From the NCBI RefSeq assembly GCF_027596085.1, contig NC_072451.1:8332013-8396012 (forward strand): a stretch of 64,000 nt of DNA, given 5' to 3'. The position numbers and the translations under genes are program-made. The notes below the pieces were generated by a model. The model was not told the origin of the DNA, did no database searches, and saw only the letters and a list, made by a program, of their open reading frames with translations. Shown piece after piece: positions 1-9,897 of the stretch; within the stretch, counting starts at the first letter, position 1; each line of letters opens with the position of its first letter. This stretch comes from Anoplopoma fimbria. Its lineage: Eukaryota; Chordata; Actinopteri; Perciformes; Anoplopomatidae.

Positions 1-278
1 CATACAAATAATACAATACAAAATAAATGACTATTAAGTGCTATGTACGTGGATGAACTGATGAGAATGGTAGCCTATTTGAGGAGGTGTTTGAGGACCA
101 AACTCCATTTGTTGAGGAGATGTTGGTATCACCTGTATGAAGAGAATCATAAATAATTTCCATTGCAGCTCAAAAGTGTCTGTACACTATTACAGTACTT
201 ACAAATGCGTCTTTTTGTATTTTTTTAGTCATTTGGAGGAAAAATAAATATTTCTCAGTTCTATTCCCCCCTAAAACG

Positions 279-1260
279 TCAATAGTCAGCTCCATATATG
301 ATGTGAATGTTCAGCAGGGTGTATGGATTTATACAGTTTGGATCGAAGACAGGATGGTGGACCATGCATGTAGGAGGGACTGGAACCTGGTTCATTTGTT
401 TCAAAACCTGATGAGAAAAATAAGACACTGATTTATAAGAAATACTGCAAATAATGACTCAGGAGGCAACATCACTGCATAGGACAAATATTAATCCAGG
501 AAGCAACAAGTTTACTTCAAATAAAATGGTGTGATCAGATTGTTGTTTACAAACATGATAACAGCCAGGAGGGGATTGTTAAATGCAGCTACATTTTTGC
601 AGAAAGGAAACAGTTAAGATTACATTTTATAGTACTGTTGTTGTTACTGTGTAGTACTAGTTTTTTTACTGTATACAACCCAAATCTGTAATCTCTTCAT
701 CTGCTATACTCTACATAACATTACCAAAGTCACTAATTAAACACATTAGGTTTTATCAGGGAACATGTGTAAGTAAATACAATGGTGGTATTTCCGGACA
801 TAGGCTACGTAAGTGTAATTCTTAGCTTCTTAGATAAAGAGGAGGACTTGTGTTTAACACCACAGCATAGGCCTGTAGCCCAATGCTAGGTGTGTGCTAC
901 TGTTGGTCTTAACTATATAGTAGGTAGTTAGCAAGCTTTATAGTGCAGTAATTGATTATACTGTTAGATACCTGTCGTATTTCTTGGCAGCAGACGTTTT
1001 CAACTTCTTTTTCCATTCTGCCACATTTTCTGCTATTATTGACCTAAATAAGAAAAGAAACAAAACGTTAGTCAGTCAACGGACATTTGTCAATGCGATG
1101 TAAAGAAATGACACAGTTATAACGTCACATACAAAATATAAGAACGCTACAACATAACAACTTACCACTGTGAAAGGTCCTGCTCAAGTCCTGGATGTGA
1201 CGCTGGTTCGGGTCTATCGGCTTGTTCCTCCTGACTTTCTATAACTGACTCACATTCGTA
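279..1260 (-). CDS. P2X7 C-terminal-like Cys-rich protein, three 3' exons (5' end not found)
   Basis: Three minus-strand exons are inferred: 1260-1166, 1032-972 and 407-279. Donors after 1166 (GTAAG) and 972 (GTATC) and acceptors before 1032 and 407 are visible, and the phases agree (2, then 0). The spliced reading runs from an acidic stretch (ESVIESQEEQADRPEP) through CRKCGRMEKEVENVCCQE to VHHPVFDPNCINPY, ending at TGA 281-279. The spacing of CxxC, the Met a few residues later, the CC pair, and then HPxFxPxCxNPY resembles the cytoplasmic P2X7R_C cysteine domain, which in teleosts also occurs in many short stand-alone proteins. Stand-alone copies usually continue with an arginine/tyrosine-rich block; here the frame stops after YGADY, so this is a short or truncated member. 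No start codon lies in the first exon shown, and a dispersed repeat sits upstream. It is too short for an ion channel. Family assignment is from remembered pattern, and the exact first exon boundary is inferred. Confidence 0.5.
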
Positions 1261-1299
1261 CTGATCAGCAGGACAGATGCTACCGTTAATCTTGACTCC

Positions 1300-1625
1300 T
1301 ACATAGTTTTTGGCTGCTCAGAGATATTTTGGAGCTGAATTCTGTTTATGGTAAGGGGCGGGATATTTCCGACACATGTGCTGAGTGGTTGACCAATCAC
1401 AACAGAGTGGGCTAGCTGACCAATCAGGGTGGACTGGCTTTTCTGGATGGAGGAGCAGACACTAAAATAGAGCGTTTCAGACGGAGGGTAAGAGGAGGTG
1501 CAGCAGAACAGCCAGGATTATAAAAACAAGGCAGTTTTGAGCATTATTGCATGTAAACATGTTTTAACTGTTACTTGAGATAAAAAAAATATGCACCTGA
1601 AAAAGAGCATAATAGGCTACATTTA
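1300..1625. repeat. Dispersed teleost repeat (CCAAT-containing, non-coding)
   Basis: This block carries paired TGACCAATCA boxes near 1390 and 1420, the string ACTAAAATAGAGCGTTTCAG near 1461, and an end with CACCTGAAAAAGAGCATAATAGG near 1595. I recognise this arrangement as a dispersed fish repeat, but I cannot name the family. It has no open reading frame of note. Its boundaries are approximate, and it lies immediately upstream of the P2X7-C-like exons, so it may have displaced or supplied sequence at their 5' side. Confidence 0.45.
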
Positions 1626-2147
1626 AAGTCAAAGCATGGATAATTACAATGAATACATTTGAAACTTAAATGATACCAATGAATTGTCATTCGTATCAAG
1701 AGGGAGCCTTTTGTCAGTATCAAGCATTGGACAATGGTGTGAAAAGAAAGAGCGTCCTGTTACAAATCTAAAAAAAATTGATGATGTATTAGTTTTAGAA
1801 GCATCTTGATAAACAATGTGAGTATAGTTGAGCATCCGTTATATAAATCTCTTTGGAAACTGATGAACCTTTGACAGTTTTTACTCTCTTCATATATAGG
1901 GTTAGGCATAGGCCCTACCTTTTCTTAGCTTAGCAGTGATAACATAACTTACTCATGTTGGGACTTCCCCATGTGGTTGAAACAAAGAGAGAGGCCTGCA
2001 TGTAATTTTGATAGCCAACCCCCATTAGGCGTTAAAATCTCACCTGAGTGTAAGATTTGGTTCAAACCACAATACTGGTGACTCATTGGACGAGAGCCAC
2101 GGGAACCCCAGGGAGTCCCAGTGACATGGCTATGATGTCACCAAGGC

Positions 2148-2206
2148 TATATAAACTGGCGCATACCGTCACTTTGTGCCGTCCCATGGGACTCGAGTTG
2201 AATAAA
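2148..2206 (+). promoter_or_regulatory. TATA box plus AATAAA 53 bp apart, LTR-like or relic promoter
   Basis: TATATAAA occurs at 2148-2155 and AATAAA at 2201-2206, inside sequence unlike its flanks. A TATA box followed within about 55 bp by a polyadenylation signal is typical of an LTR U3-R junction. No second copy and no terminal TG/CA pair was identified, so a chance arrangement is possible. Confidence 0.25.
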
Positions 2207-2234
2207 AGGATTTAAAGTAAAACCCCTAGGTCTA

Positions 2235-2426
2235 TTGTGGTTCGATCCCTGGCTCTGCTAGTCCATGTCGATGTGTCCTTGGGCAAGACACTTAACCCCA
2301 AGTTGCTCCCCTAACTGTGCCTACAGTGTGTGAGTGTGTATGAATGTTAGTAAGTCCTGATGGACAGGTGGCACTTTACATGGTAGCCCCTGCCATCAGT
2401 GTATGAATGGGTGAAAGATGACAAGC
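2235..2426 (+). repeat. tRNA-derived SINE-like repeat, 5'-truncated copy
   Basis: The copy holds a clear RNA polymerase III box B (GGTTCGATCCC near 2239), followed by the family's body (GTCCTTGGGCAAGACACTTA near 2275) and the GCCATCAGTGTATGAATGGG block. Box A is missing. The same family recurs at 46771, 59757, 61566, 61698 and 63892 in this window. Confidence 0.7.
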
Positions 2427-3270
2427 GTTTTTTTTAGTTTGTGCATACATGTTGTAGTAATAGCTGGTTGTTATAGTCAGTGCTTGCATTCAAATCTCCA
2501 CTGTTCACTCTGAATATGGAATAGTACTTTGACGATTGACATTGGGAGTGAACACCAATTCTAAGATTTTAATCCACAGTTTGGTTGAAGGTGGTGGTGC
2601 ACCGTTTTTGTTAAAAATCGTATTGATATTAATAATTGTATTAATGTCAATAAATTAATTGTCATACTTGCTAATAACCAAACATGCTCCAAACCTCACA
2701 AATACATGCAATTGACATGTCAGTGGCAATACACAGGTTCTGGACTTTTTTCATTTAAACTAAAGTTTTTTTGCCTGTATGGCCACAGGTTTCCATCCCA
2801 GTGCAACCTGTTTAGAGTGAGGAAACGGTGGCAAAATAAAATACTTGCTCATTTATCTAAGTTATGTGAATTTTGTGTGAATGTAAATTCTCTCTCTACC
2901 CAACCACCCCCACCCTCTACTTTTTCTTCCATGTATACATATTGTTGCTTATTGCTGCCTGAAGCAATACCTTGTCATGGTACTCAGACAAGCAGCTCAC
3001 TTTTCATGAGCTCCACAGAGCACTGATTCCAGTCCTCCCTCCACTTATTGTTCATCCTCAAGAGGATTCTCTCCACAAGCCCTGTTGAGGCTGGTGTGTT
3101 CACCCCAGCTGGGTATCATGAATTGAGCGATTCCACTCTGCTACCTCTCCCCCTGCGGTGCTAGTCCCCTGAAAGTTACTTAAGGTCGCACAGTCCACCA
3201 GGGGCAACTCCAAATACTCATTCCCAGCGACAGGACCGACCCACTCATGGTTGGTCTGCGAAGTCTCAAG

Positions 3271-3647
3271 ATTCTGCTGCATTTAATCCCCACTCTTCCT
3301 TGTAATTTTGCTAAATGTATTCTGTCATATGTATGTATTCTCTCTTTTTGTGCAGAATATTAAGCACCATCAAACACTTAATCCGGGTAAAGGTGTTAGG
3401 AGACAAAAAGAGGAAGTCCTCATGTAGGCCTCTATTTATAAGGTGGGAAGTACTACCATAAGCATAGTGAACCACCACTTGGTGCCTCTTGGGGATAGGA
3501 GGACAAAAAGCCTGCAGTTGCCATCACCCTAAATAATGCCTAATTAAAACCCTTGTGTAATCCAAAACGGGTGAGTTATATAAAAATTCTGCTGCATTTG
3601 ATTCCCACTCTTCCTTTTTTGATTTTGCTATATGTATTCTGTCATAT
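3271..3647. repeat. 60-bp direct repeats (3271-3330 and 3587-3647) flanking a 219-bp repeat
   Basis: The segment beginning ATTCTGCTGCATTT and ending CTGTCATAT occurs at 3271-3330 and again at 3587-3647 with a few mismatches. The two copies bracket the 219-bp repeat at 3371-3589, overlapping its last bases. This is best explained by an old local duplication or by repeated insertion of one element. Confidence 0.65.
3371..3589. repeat. 219-bp direct repeat, copy 1
   Basis: From CAAACACTTAATC to AAAATTC this block is nearly identical to 4396-4613, with only scattered substitutions and single-base indels. It has no coding capacity. The copies lie in direct orientation about 1.02 kb apart with about 800 bp between them. 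They lack TG...CA termini, which argues against a classical LTR pair. Confidence 0.75.
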
Positions 3648-4395
3648 ATAATAAATATATATAATATAATAAGTGCATTTAACTGCCGTCCTGGAAAACT
3701 GAATTGTAAAATTCAGTTTTGATAGTTAAAACCTGAAATGCATTACATAAAGAAGCTAAGAGCTGAAATACATCTCTAGAAATGCTGGAAGATAAACTGT
3801 ATTCTCTCAAAGGTGGAAGTTGAAATTAATTAATAACTTGTTAGCAGAAAGTACCTTTTGGTTGGGATGAAACTTTAAAGCTGCATGTATAGAGAGAAAG
3901 TAGATTTTGGGTAGAAAACAAGCCTCATCCTGAACTTTCTGGTAAGATAGAGTTAGAATCTTCCTGAGGCAGCCCGGCTGACGCAGCAGAGCAGACAGCT
4001 GTCAATTAGCGACCTGGCACCCCACCCACCTGTCACTTAAAAGGGGCCACAAACCACCAGGAAACAAGGGTTGCATCAGTTGTGCCGTTTATTTAGCCGA
4101 GACTTAATTTGAAGGTTATTGCTGATGATTGCCATGGTTCTAAACAAAGAAAGAAAGAGATTACAACATCTTGCTCAAATCATAAATTCAGCCTTTAAAT
4201 CATGCAAAATATTTGCACATAACTTAAATATGGTCTATAAAATATAATTATTTGCTTAACATCATCATAACATTACAAAAAAAATTAGATCAAAGATGAT
4301 CCGTTTAATCTTCTGAAATACATTATAATCCAAATAATAGAAATAAATACCTACTTACATTGAAAGAAATGCAAACGACACATGGAAAACGCCAA

Positions 4396-4613
4396 CAAAC
4401 ACTTAATCTGAGTAAAGGTGTTTGGAGACAAAAAGAGGAAGTCCTCATCTAGGCCTCTATTTATAAGGTGGGAAGTACTACCATAAACATAGTGAACCAC
4501 CACTTGATGCCTCTTGGGGATAGGAGGACAAAAAGCCTGCAGTTTCCATCACCCTAAATAAGGCCTAATTAAAACCCTTGTATAATCCAAACAGGTGAGT
4601 TATATTAAAATTC
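4396..4613. repeat. 219-bp direct repeat, copy 2
   Basis: Partner of 3371-3589; the match ends sharply on both sides (3' flank AAAATTCACC here, AAAATTCTGC in copy 1). The sequence between the two copies (3590-4395) has no recognisable protein, and 4614-5195 shows nothing beyond unremarkable AT-rich sequence. Confidence 0.75.
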
Positions 4614-5195
4614 ACCAATGGTACAGTTGAAATGGAGTTGGAAATGTGCTATAGAGACCAGAAACTTTTCTTTGATACCAGGCTGTAAACTTATTTATTT
4701 CATCAACCTGGTTTCCAGCAGTAGCAGGCAGCTGTTTTCAGTGAAAAGGCTCTGATAACTGCTCAGCAGTAGACAACAGGCAGACAGTTAGAATATAGCT
4801 GGTGAACACAGTGGAGCATTTAGCAGCTAAGGGTTATATTATTAGATATGTTTAAGGTGAGTTGGTGGAGACAAAACTAGAGCTAAAAGGAGAGTGAATA
4901 AAGTGGTAAAAAATGTATAATGAAGCTTCAAGAACAGCTGCAGTTAATTTAGACGTTTATGTTCTTCAACCCTTTTATTGTATTGCCTACTCATTCTTGC
5001 CTTATTAATGACTCAGAATGACCATGGAATGTCCAAGCGGAAGTAAGATTGGGTGTGCAGGCTTGTGCAGGGTTCAGGTGATCTCAATGAACAGGTTAAA
5101 GGTAAACTGAGGATTTTTGGAATTGGAAGTGTTCTGGTTAATGTTTGTAGTCTGAGTATCATTGACCATTCACGTTTGAACAGGCATACGTGTAG

Positions 5196-5810
5196 ATAAG
5201 ATAAAATAAGATAAGATAATCCTTTATTAGTACCACAGCGGGGACATTTGCAGGATTACAGCAGCAGAGAGGATAGTGCAAACAAGAGACATGAGTAAAA
5301 AGATCAAAACAAGTATTAACACAGTAAAGAATATTAAATAAGTAAAAAAAACTTAAAAAAATCCACAATAACTAAAATATTATATCAACAGACAGAATAA
5401 TTTTGGTATTGCACAGATTGGTGGCTGAAGGAGCTGTACAGAGCTGCCAGGGTGTCCTGCATGGGGTGGGAAGTGTTGTCCATCAGGGATGATAGCTTGG
5501 CCATCATCCTCCTGTCTCCCATCACTTCCACTGTATCTAGTGGACACCCCAGCACACAGCTGGCCTTCCTGACAAGTCTGTTTAGTCTCTTCCTGTCAGC
5601 TGCTGCTGCACCAGCAGACCACTCCATAGAAGATGGCTGATGCCACCACAGCATTGTAAAAGGTCCTCAGGAGTGCTCCCTGCACTCCAAAGGACCTCAG
5701 TCTCCTCAGCAGATAGAGTCTGCTCTGACCCTTTTTGTAGAGGGCGTTAGTGTTGTCAGTCCTGTCCAGTTTATTGTTCAGGTGAACACCAAGGTACTTG
5801 AACAATAAAC
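5196..5810 (-). pseudogene. LINE (L2/CR1-like) reverse transcriptase 3' end, frameshifted
   Basis: Minus-strand frames read FKYLGVHLNNKLDRTDNTNA, then LRRLRSFGVQGALLRTFYNA, then DRKRLNRLVRKASCVLGCPL, the familiar thumb/C-terminal part of fish non-LTR reverse transcriptases. At least one frameshift lies near 5600-5650. The 3' end (low coordinates) shows the typical tail, seen on the plus strand as CCTTTATTAGTACCACAG, followed by an AAGAT-type simple repeat at 5196-5218. The copy is 5'-truncated and dead. Clade naming is by memory of the motifs. Confidence 0.75.
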
Positions 5811-6084
5811 TGGACTGGACTGAAGAGCAAAAGAGGCAGAATGCATTGGCTGAAATGCAATCTCAGAACCCATCAGTCGTATATGTCGTCTCTCAAGTCC
5901 AACTCCAGTCTCTTGCCTCAAGTTCCTAATAGGACTGTAAACTATGACAGAGAAGAGGAATGACAATGAGAGGAAGTCTTGGCCAAGATATTTGTTATAC
6001 AGATATCTGCTGGCTACAAATCTGCTCTTGCCCCCACGGGATAAATGGACATCGGACATATAGCAGATGAGATCTGACATTGAG

Positions 6085-6390
6085 GTCCAGGTAATGGAAC
6101 CGCATGCAGGTCCAGATCAGGTTCAGGCTCATTCTCAAGCTTAGGTTCAGGTTCAGGTCCATGGTCCAGATCAGGTTCAGGTTCAGGCTCAGGCTCAGGC
6201 TCAGGTAATAGGATAACAGGTTACAGATGTCAGACGCTTGATAACAATGGCACAAAGCAACATTGACAATCTTGCAAATGACTGTGGAAGAAGGACTGGT
6301 ATGTGTCCTGAGAGACTGATGAGGGAAATAACAGCTGATAGGCTGTGCAGGTTGCTAAATGGTCAGGTGATGTTTTTAGATATTTATGCA
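6085..6390. repeat. Hexanucleotide (GGTTCA/GGCTCA) array inside a dispersed repeat
   Basis: Between about 6110 and 6206 the sequence is a degenerate array of CAGGTT/CAGGCT hexamers. The flank at 6259-6370 (ACATTGACAATCTTGCAAA, then GAGAGACTGATGAGGGAAAT) resembles the block at 63870-63892 (AAATTGACAATCTGGCAAA), where a CAGGTACAGG array precedes it. The two are therefore probably copies of one dispersed element, possibly an LTR fragment. Confidence 0.5.
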
Positions 6391-6645
6391 GTGTGCAGAT
6401 CCTTTACCTGTTTCTAAGTCTTTAATAGACAATACACTTCATCTCTGAAGTACCCAGGAATGAACCACCCGATTTCAAAGTCAAGTATTGCCCCTGTTCT
6501 CACACTGGGATTGGTCAACAATCAGAAGGTATAACGCCTATTTAGACCAACTTAGCTTAACCAACTGTTTTGTTGTGTCCTTCCCCTTCAACACTGTTTT
6601 ACATTTCTCCATTCCTGTCCTCCACCCTGACCTCATTGTTTGCAG

Positions 6646-6912
6646 ACAACACTGCCAGTATAATATCTCATCGGCGTGAGGGCTTCAGCCAGGACAGAGA
6701 CCAGGAGTTCTTCAGCCTGGTGCTGGTGGTGGCTGATGGTGGTGAGCCTCCTCTCAGCAGCACTGCTACACTCTCCCTTAGGGTGTGTGTGTGTCAGAGG
6801 AACAGCAGGGGGCGCAACAGCAACGTCTGTCAGGGCCAGGCCTTCCTGTCTTCAGCTGGTCTCAGCACTGGGGCTTTTGTGGCCATATTGCTTTGTATTG
6901 TCATATTACTAG
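6646..6912 (+). CDS. Type II cadherin, exon for membrane-proximal ectodomain and transmembrane segment
   Basis: This exon is bounded by a TTTGCAG acceptor at 6645 and a GTGAGT donor at 6913. It is entered and left in phase 1. The reading DNTASI, RREGFS, VADGGEPPLSSTATLSLRVC corresponds to the end of extracellular cadherin repeat 5, followed by a short Cys-containing stretch and the hallmark SAGLSTGAFVAILLCIVILL at the start of the membrane span. Those motifs are diagnostic of type II classical cadherins, Ca2+-dependent homophilic adhesion receptors. The next exon begins at 9227 and the split codon G|CC (Ala) joins them in frame. Exons for EC1-EC4 are not recognisable in the upstream 6.6 kb, so the gene probably extends left beyond the window or across a long intron. 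The exact paralogue is not certain; CDH7/19/20-like members look closest by eye. Confidence 0.88.
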
Positions 6913-7022
6913 GTGAGTATGTGTGTGACATTTTGTATATCTTTGCCTTGAATTTCCCCTACCAATATCACATGCTAAGAAGTGGAAGTACCATTATGTG
7001 TGGAATCTTTATATTGTAATCG

Positions 7023-7069
<47 letters not shown>
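7023..7069. repeat. (TTA)n microsatellite
   Basis: An essentially perfect TTA trinucleotide run in the cadherin intron, about 15 units. The intron from 6913 to 8242 otherwise shows no recognisable feature. Confidence 0.95.
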
Positions 7070-7070
<1 letters not shown>

Positions 7071-8242
7071 AATACATTAAAAAAAACTAACTTAAACTAA
7101 AGTTGATACCTGTGTTGTTAATGACAACAATGATGCAAAATCTTTGGAGAGGTGAAGAATCCAAAACTAAGATAGTGAAGCAAGTTGTGAATGTAGGAGG
7201 TCAACAAAGGGGTTTCACACAAGTTGTAACGAACTCTTTGGACAAGATAACTCTGTATGGATCAGTAAGTCAACTATACAGTGAAGCCTTCTTGTCACCT
7301 ATACAAGAATCATTAAAGTAAACAACTAATATGGATGTGCATATAAATAATCAACGTTTAAAGGGCTTTCAACTGTGTCTCATTGATTTCGTCAGCAAAG
7401 CTTTCACTGGTATCAGATCGGTGCTTGACATTGGCCGATACCCAAATTCTATGCACTGCTATGGGTATCAGGACGGAAAAAGTCGAATCGGGGCATCCCT
7501 TTATGCAACCACTCATTATCACTCGACAGTTGTTCAACACTTTGGTTAACATGGCATCTGATCAAGCTTTATTTGCTTACTGCCTAGTTAAGTGACTTTT
7601 TGTGTTTAGATTTCTTTGTTACATTGAGTTTACTCCTCCCAAAGGGTTAGAATCAACGTCAATGCTCCAACTCCTTAAGGTGTTTTAATCTCCATTGAGT
7701 AGAAGTTTTGGTTTATAAATTGAGACAATCCAGTGAAAATTGGTGCAGTCTATGTGTTTCTTTTCTCAAAGTTGGAAATTCTTCACATTGTGGTTTTAAA
7801 AGATTAAAATGTATTACTTTCATTGGATAATGTCTACCTTACGGAAATGCAATGCATTAACTTCAGAAAAAAATATCAGTTTTTATGAATTTATGAGATA
7901 ATTGTCTCCGTAATTCTGAAAATAGTTATCAAGGAATAAAAAAAACTGCTCTAAGACACTTTAAAATCCTAAGAGAAGCTCTCATTTATTTGAGAACTGG
8001 ATTCCATGTAAGCAAAACTGTTGTGCCATTTTAATCAAATCCAGTTTAATTTTGGTTTTGGTGTAGACATCAGGATACTGTCATCAATAATATGGTATTA
8101 TTAGTTTGTAGACTTTGCAGTTGTTCTGAGCAAATTCTGATCCGCATGGTGGTGTTTCTCTAGGATCAGTTGAATAGATATGGCATGCTCACAGGTATAA
8201 GGTGATGCATTTAAAATGTATTCAGGGGCTCTCAAGTGAATG

Positions 8243-8810
8243 CAGTGGTGGAAGAAGTTATCAGATCCCACTAGAGTAAAGCTAACAATATCACAAAGAG
8301 AGCTTTCAATACATCACATTTTCTCTACACGATTACTGTGGCTTAAAGAATTGACAGTAATGATATCATCGCGTTACATATAGAAAATTAAATAAAATAA
8401 TAATAATAATAATCAGTCAAATTCATCTTTAACTTTGTTTATTGTGCATTTTTGTCAAAATTACACTCGAAATAGTAATGTAGGAGTGTAGAGATACAAT
8501 AACTGTACAAAGTATGACTAAAAAAGTTGATTTGACTTGATTATTTGCACAATAGAATCACACGGTTATTGCCAATCCTAGCATACTGCGACACCCATTA
8601 CCACAATACAGACATACCATCAAGTAAGTATCAAGTAATGAACTTTGTTAAATAAACTTAGTGCAGTAAAAAAGAACATTATTGGCTTGCAAAATGTAGT
8701 GGAGTAGAAAAATTGAGAAGCATAAAATGGAAACAGTAAAGTACAAGTACCTCAAAATTGTACTTTAATGCAGTACTTGAGTAAATGCAATAATTTTCAT
8801 TCCACTACTG
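8243..8810 (+). mobile_element. hAT-type MITE in cadherin intron, with 8-bp target duplication
   Basis: The element starts CAGTGGTGGAAGAAGT and ends ATTCCACTACTG, imperfect terminal inverted repeats of a very common teleost non-autonomous hAT family. The inner right end reads AAGTACCTCAAAATTGTACT, also typical. The flanking octamers AGTGAATG (8235-8242) and AGTAAATA (8811-8818) match at 6 of 8 positions, as expected for an aged 8-bp hAT target-site duplication. No transposase is encoded. Fragments of the same family lie at 28440 and 56257. Confidence 0.75.
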
Positions 8811-9226
8811 AGTAAATAGGAGCTTTTTTCTCGCAAGATTTTGAGTTATCAGGCAAACTATTTGTCTCAAGTGAATGATTGCACCTCCGTAATACCTGAT
8901 TACATCGCAATATAGGATGCATCTGATTTTTGTTATTTTAAGTTAACTATTCATGTTGAGAGGATTTCTCATTCAGTCTTTGTCAATAAGTACTACATTC
9001 ATATCTGGTAACTAAACGTTGAAAGTTGATTGATTAGCTCCCGCACAGACTGAATACTATGACACGTCTTGAAATATCTCAAAAAAAAGAATGATTGCAC
9101 TTGATAGTTCAATAATTTTGTTCAATTAATTTGAAAAGTACTGTGGATGTCCTTGGTTGTCTCTCTTACTCTTCGATTGTATGTCTCTTTTGCCCTAATT
9201 CTTTCTTTCTTCCCTTTTACCTACAG

Positions 9227-9897
9227 CCATAGCGATGTTATTCACCCAGCTAAGAAATAAGAAAACAAGCAAGGAGCCTTTGATTCTTTCTGAAGAGGAC
9301 ATCCGAGAAAACGTGGTAACCTATGACGATGAGGGAGGCGGGGAGGAAGACACAGAAGCCTTTGACATTGCTGCACTTCGAAATTCTAAAGCCTCTGAAC
9401 CTCGCAGGAAGTTCAACACTTACCTTGGCTACGGACTAAGCCCATACGGAGAGGAGGATGAGAACGAGGACGACAAGGTTGAGGATGAGGAGGAGGGGAT
9501 CATGGTGGTAAGGAGGAGGAAAGCACAGGAGGTGGTTTATAGGAATTACAGCCCAGAGTTGGAAACTACATGGTTTGTGATTAACTGCATTCCACGAGAG
9601 ATCACCCAGTCGGCACCTTCGCTTCTGCTTGATGGTCAGGATATCATTCAGAGGATCATCCAGCAGAAGTTGGCCAAAGCAGACTCTGACACACGGGGGC
9701 CACCGTATGACTCACTTCAAACATATGCCTTTGAAGGCCAGGGGTCCTTGACCGGGTCAGTCAGCTCTTTGGGCCTGACTGCTGCACTGCCTGAACTGAA
9801 CTATGCCTTCTTGGAAGACTGGGAGCCAGCGAGGCAAACACTGGAACTAATTGTTGGAGAGCAACTGGCTACAGATCAAGCTAATCCTGACACCTAA
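9227..9897 (+). CDS. Type II cadherin, final coding exon (complete cytoplasmic tail)
   Basis: The acceptor CTACAG ends at 9226; the exon starts with CC, completing the Ala codon split from 6912. It encodes the end of the membrane helix (AIAMLFTQL), then KEPLILSEEDIRENVVTYDD and EGGGEEDTEAFDIAALRN, which is the juxtamembrane p120-catenin-binding core. The catenin-binding half is seen as GPPYDSLQTYAFEGQGSLTG. Stop at 9895-9897. The tail is about 222 residues against roughly 155-160 in usual type II cadherins. The extra length is a Glu/Asp-rich block followed by a basic RRRK stretch and a novel segment (SPELETTWFVINCIPREITQ). The extreme C-terminus (FLEDWEPARQTLELIVGEQL) departs from the usual DWGPRF..LA.LYG. 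It could be a lineage-specific CDH19/20/7-like paralogue; p120 binding seems preserved, and beta-catenin binding is plausible but divergent. Confidence 0.9.

Noticed and set aside
2235..2426. tRNA gene (box B visible)
   Set aside because: Box B belongs to a multi-copy SINE-like family; no cloverleaf can be folded and no acceptor stem is present.
3371..4613. LTR pair of a small retrotransposon
   Set aside because: The 219-bp copies lack TG...CA ends, primer-binding site and coding sequence between them.
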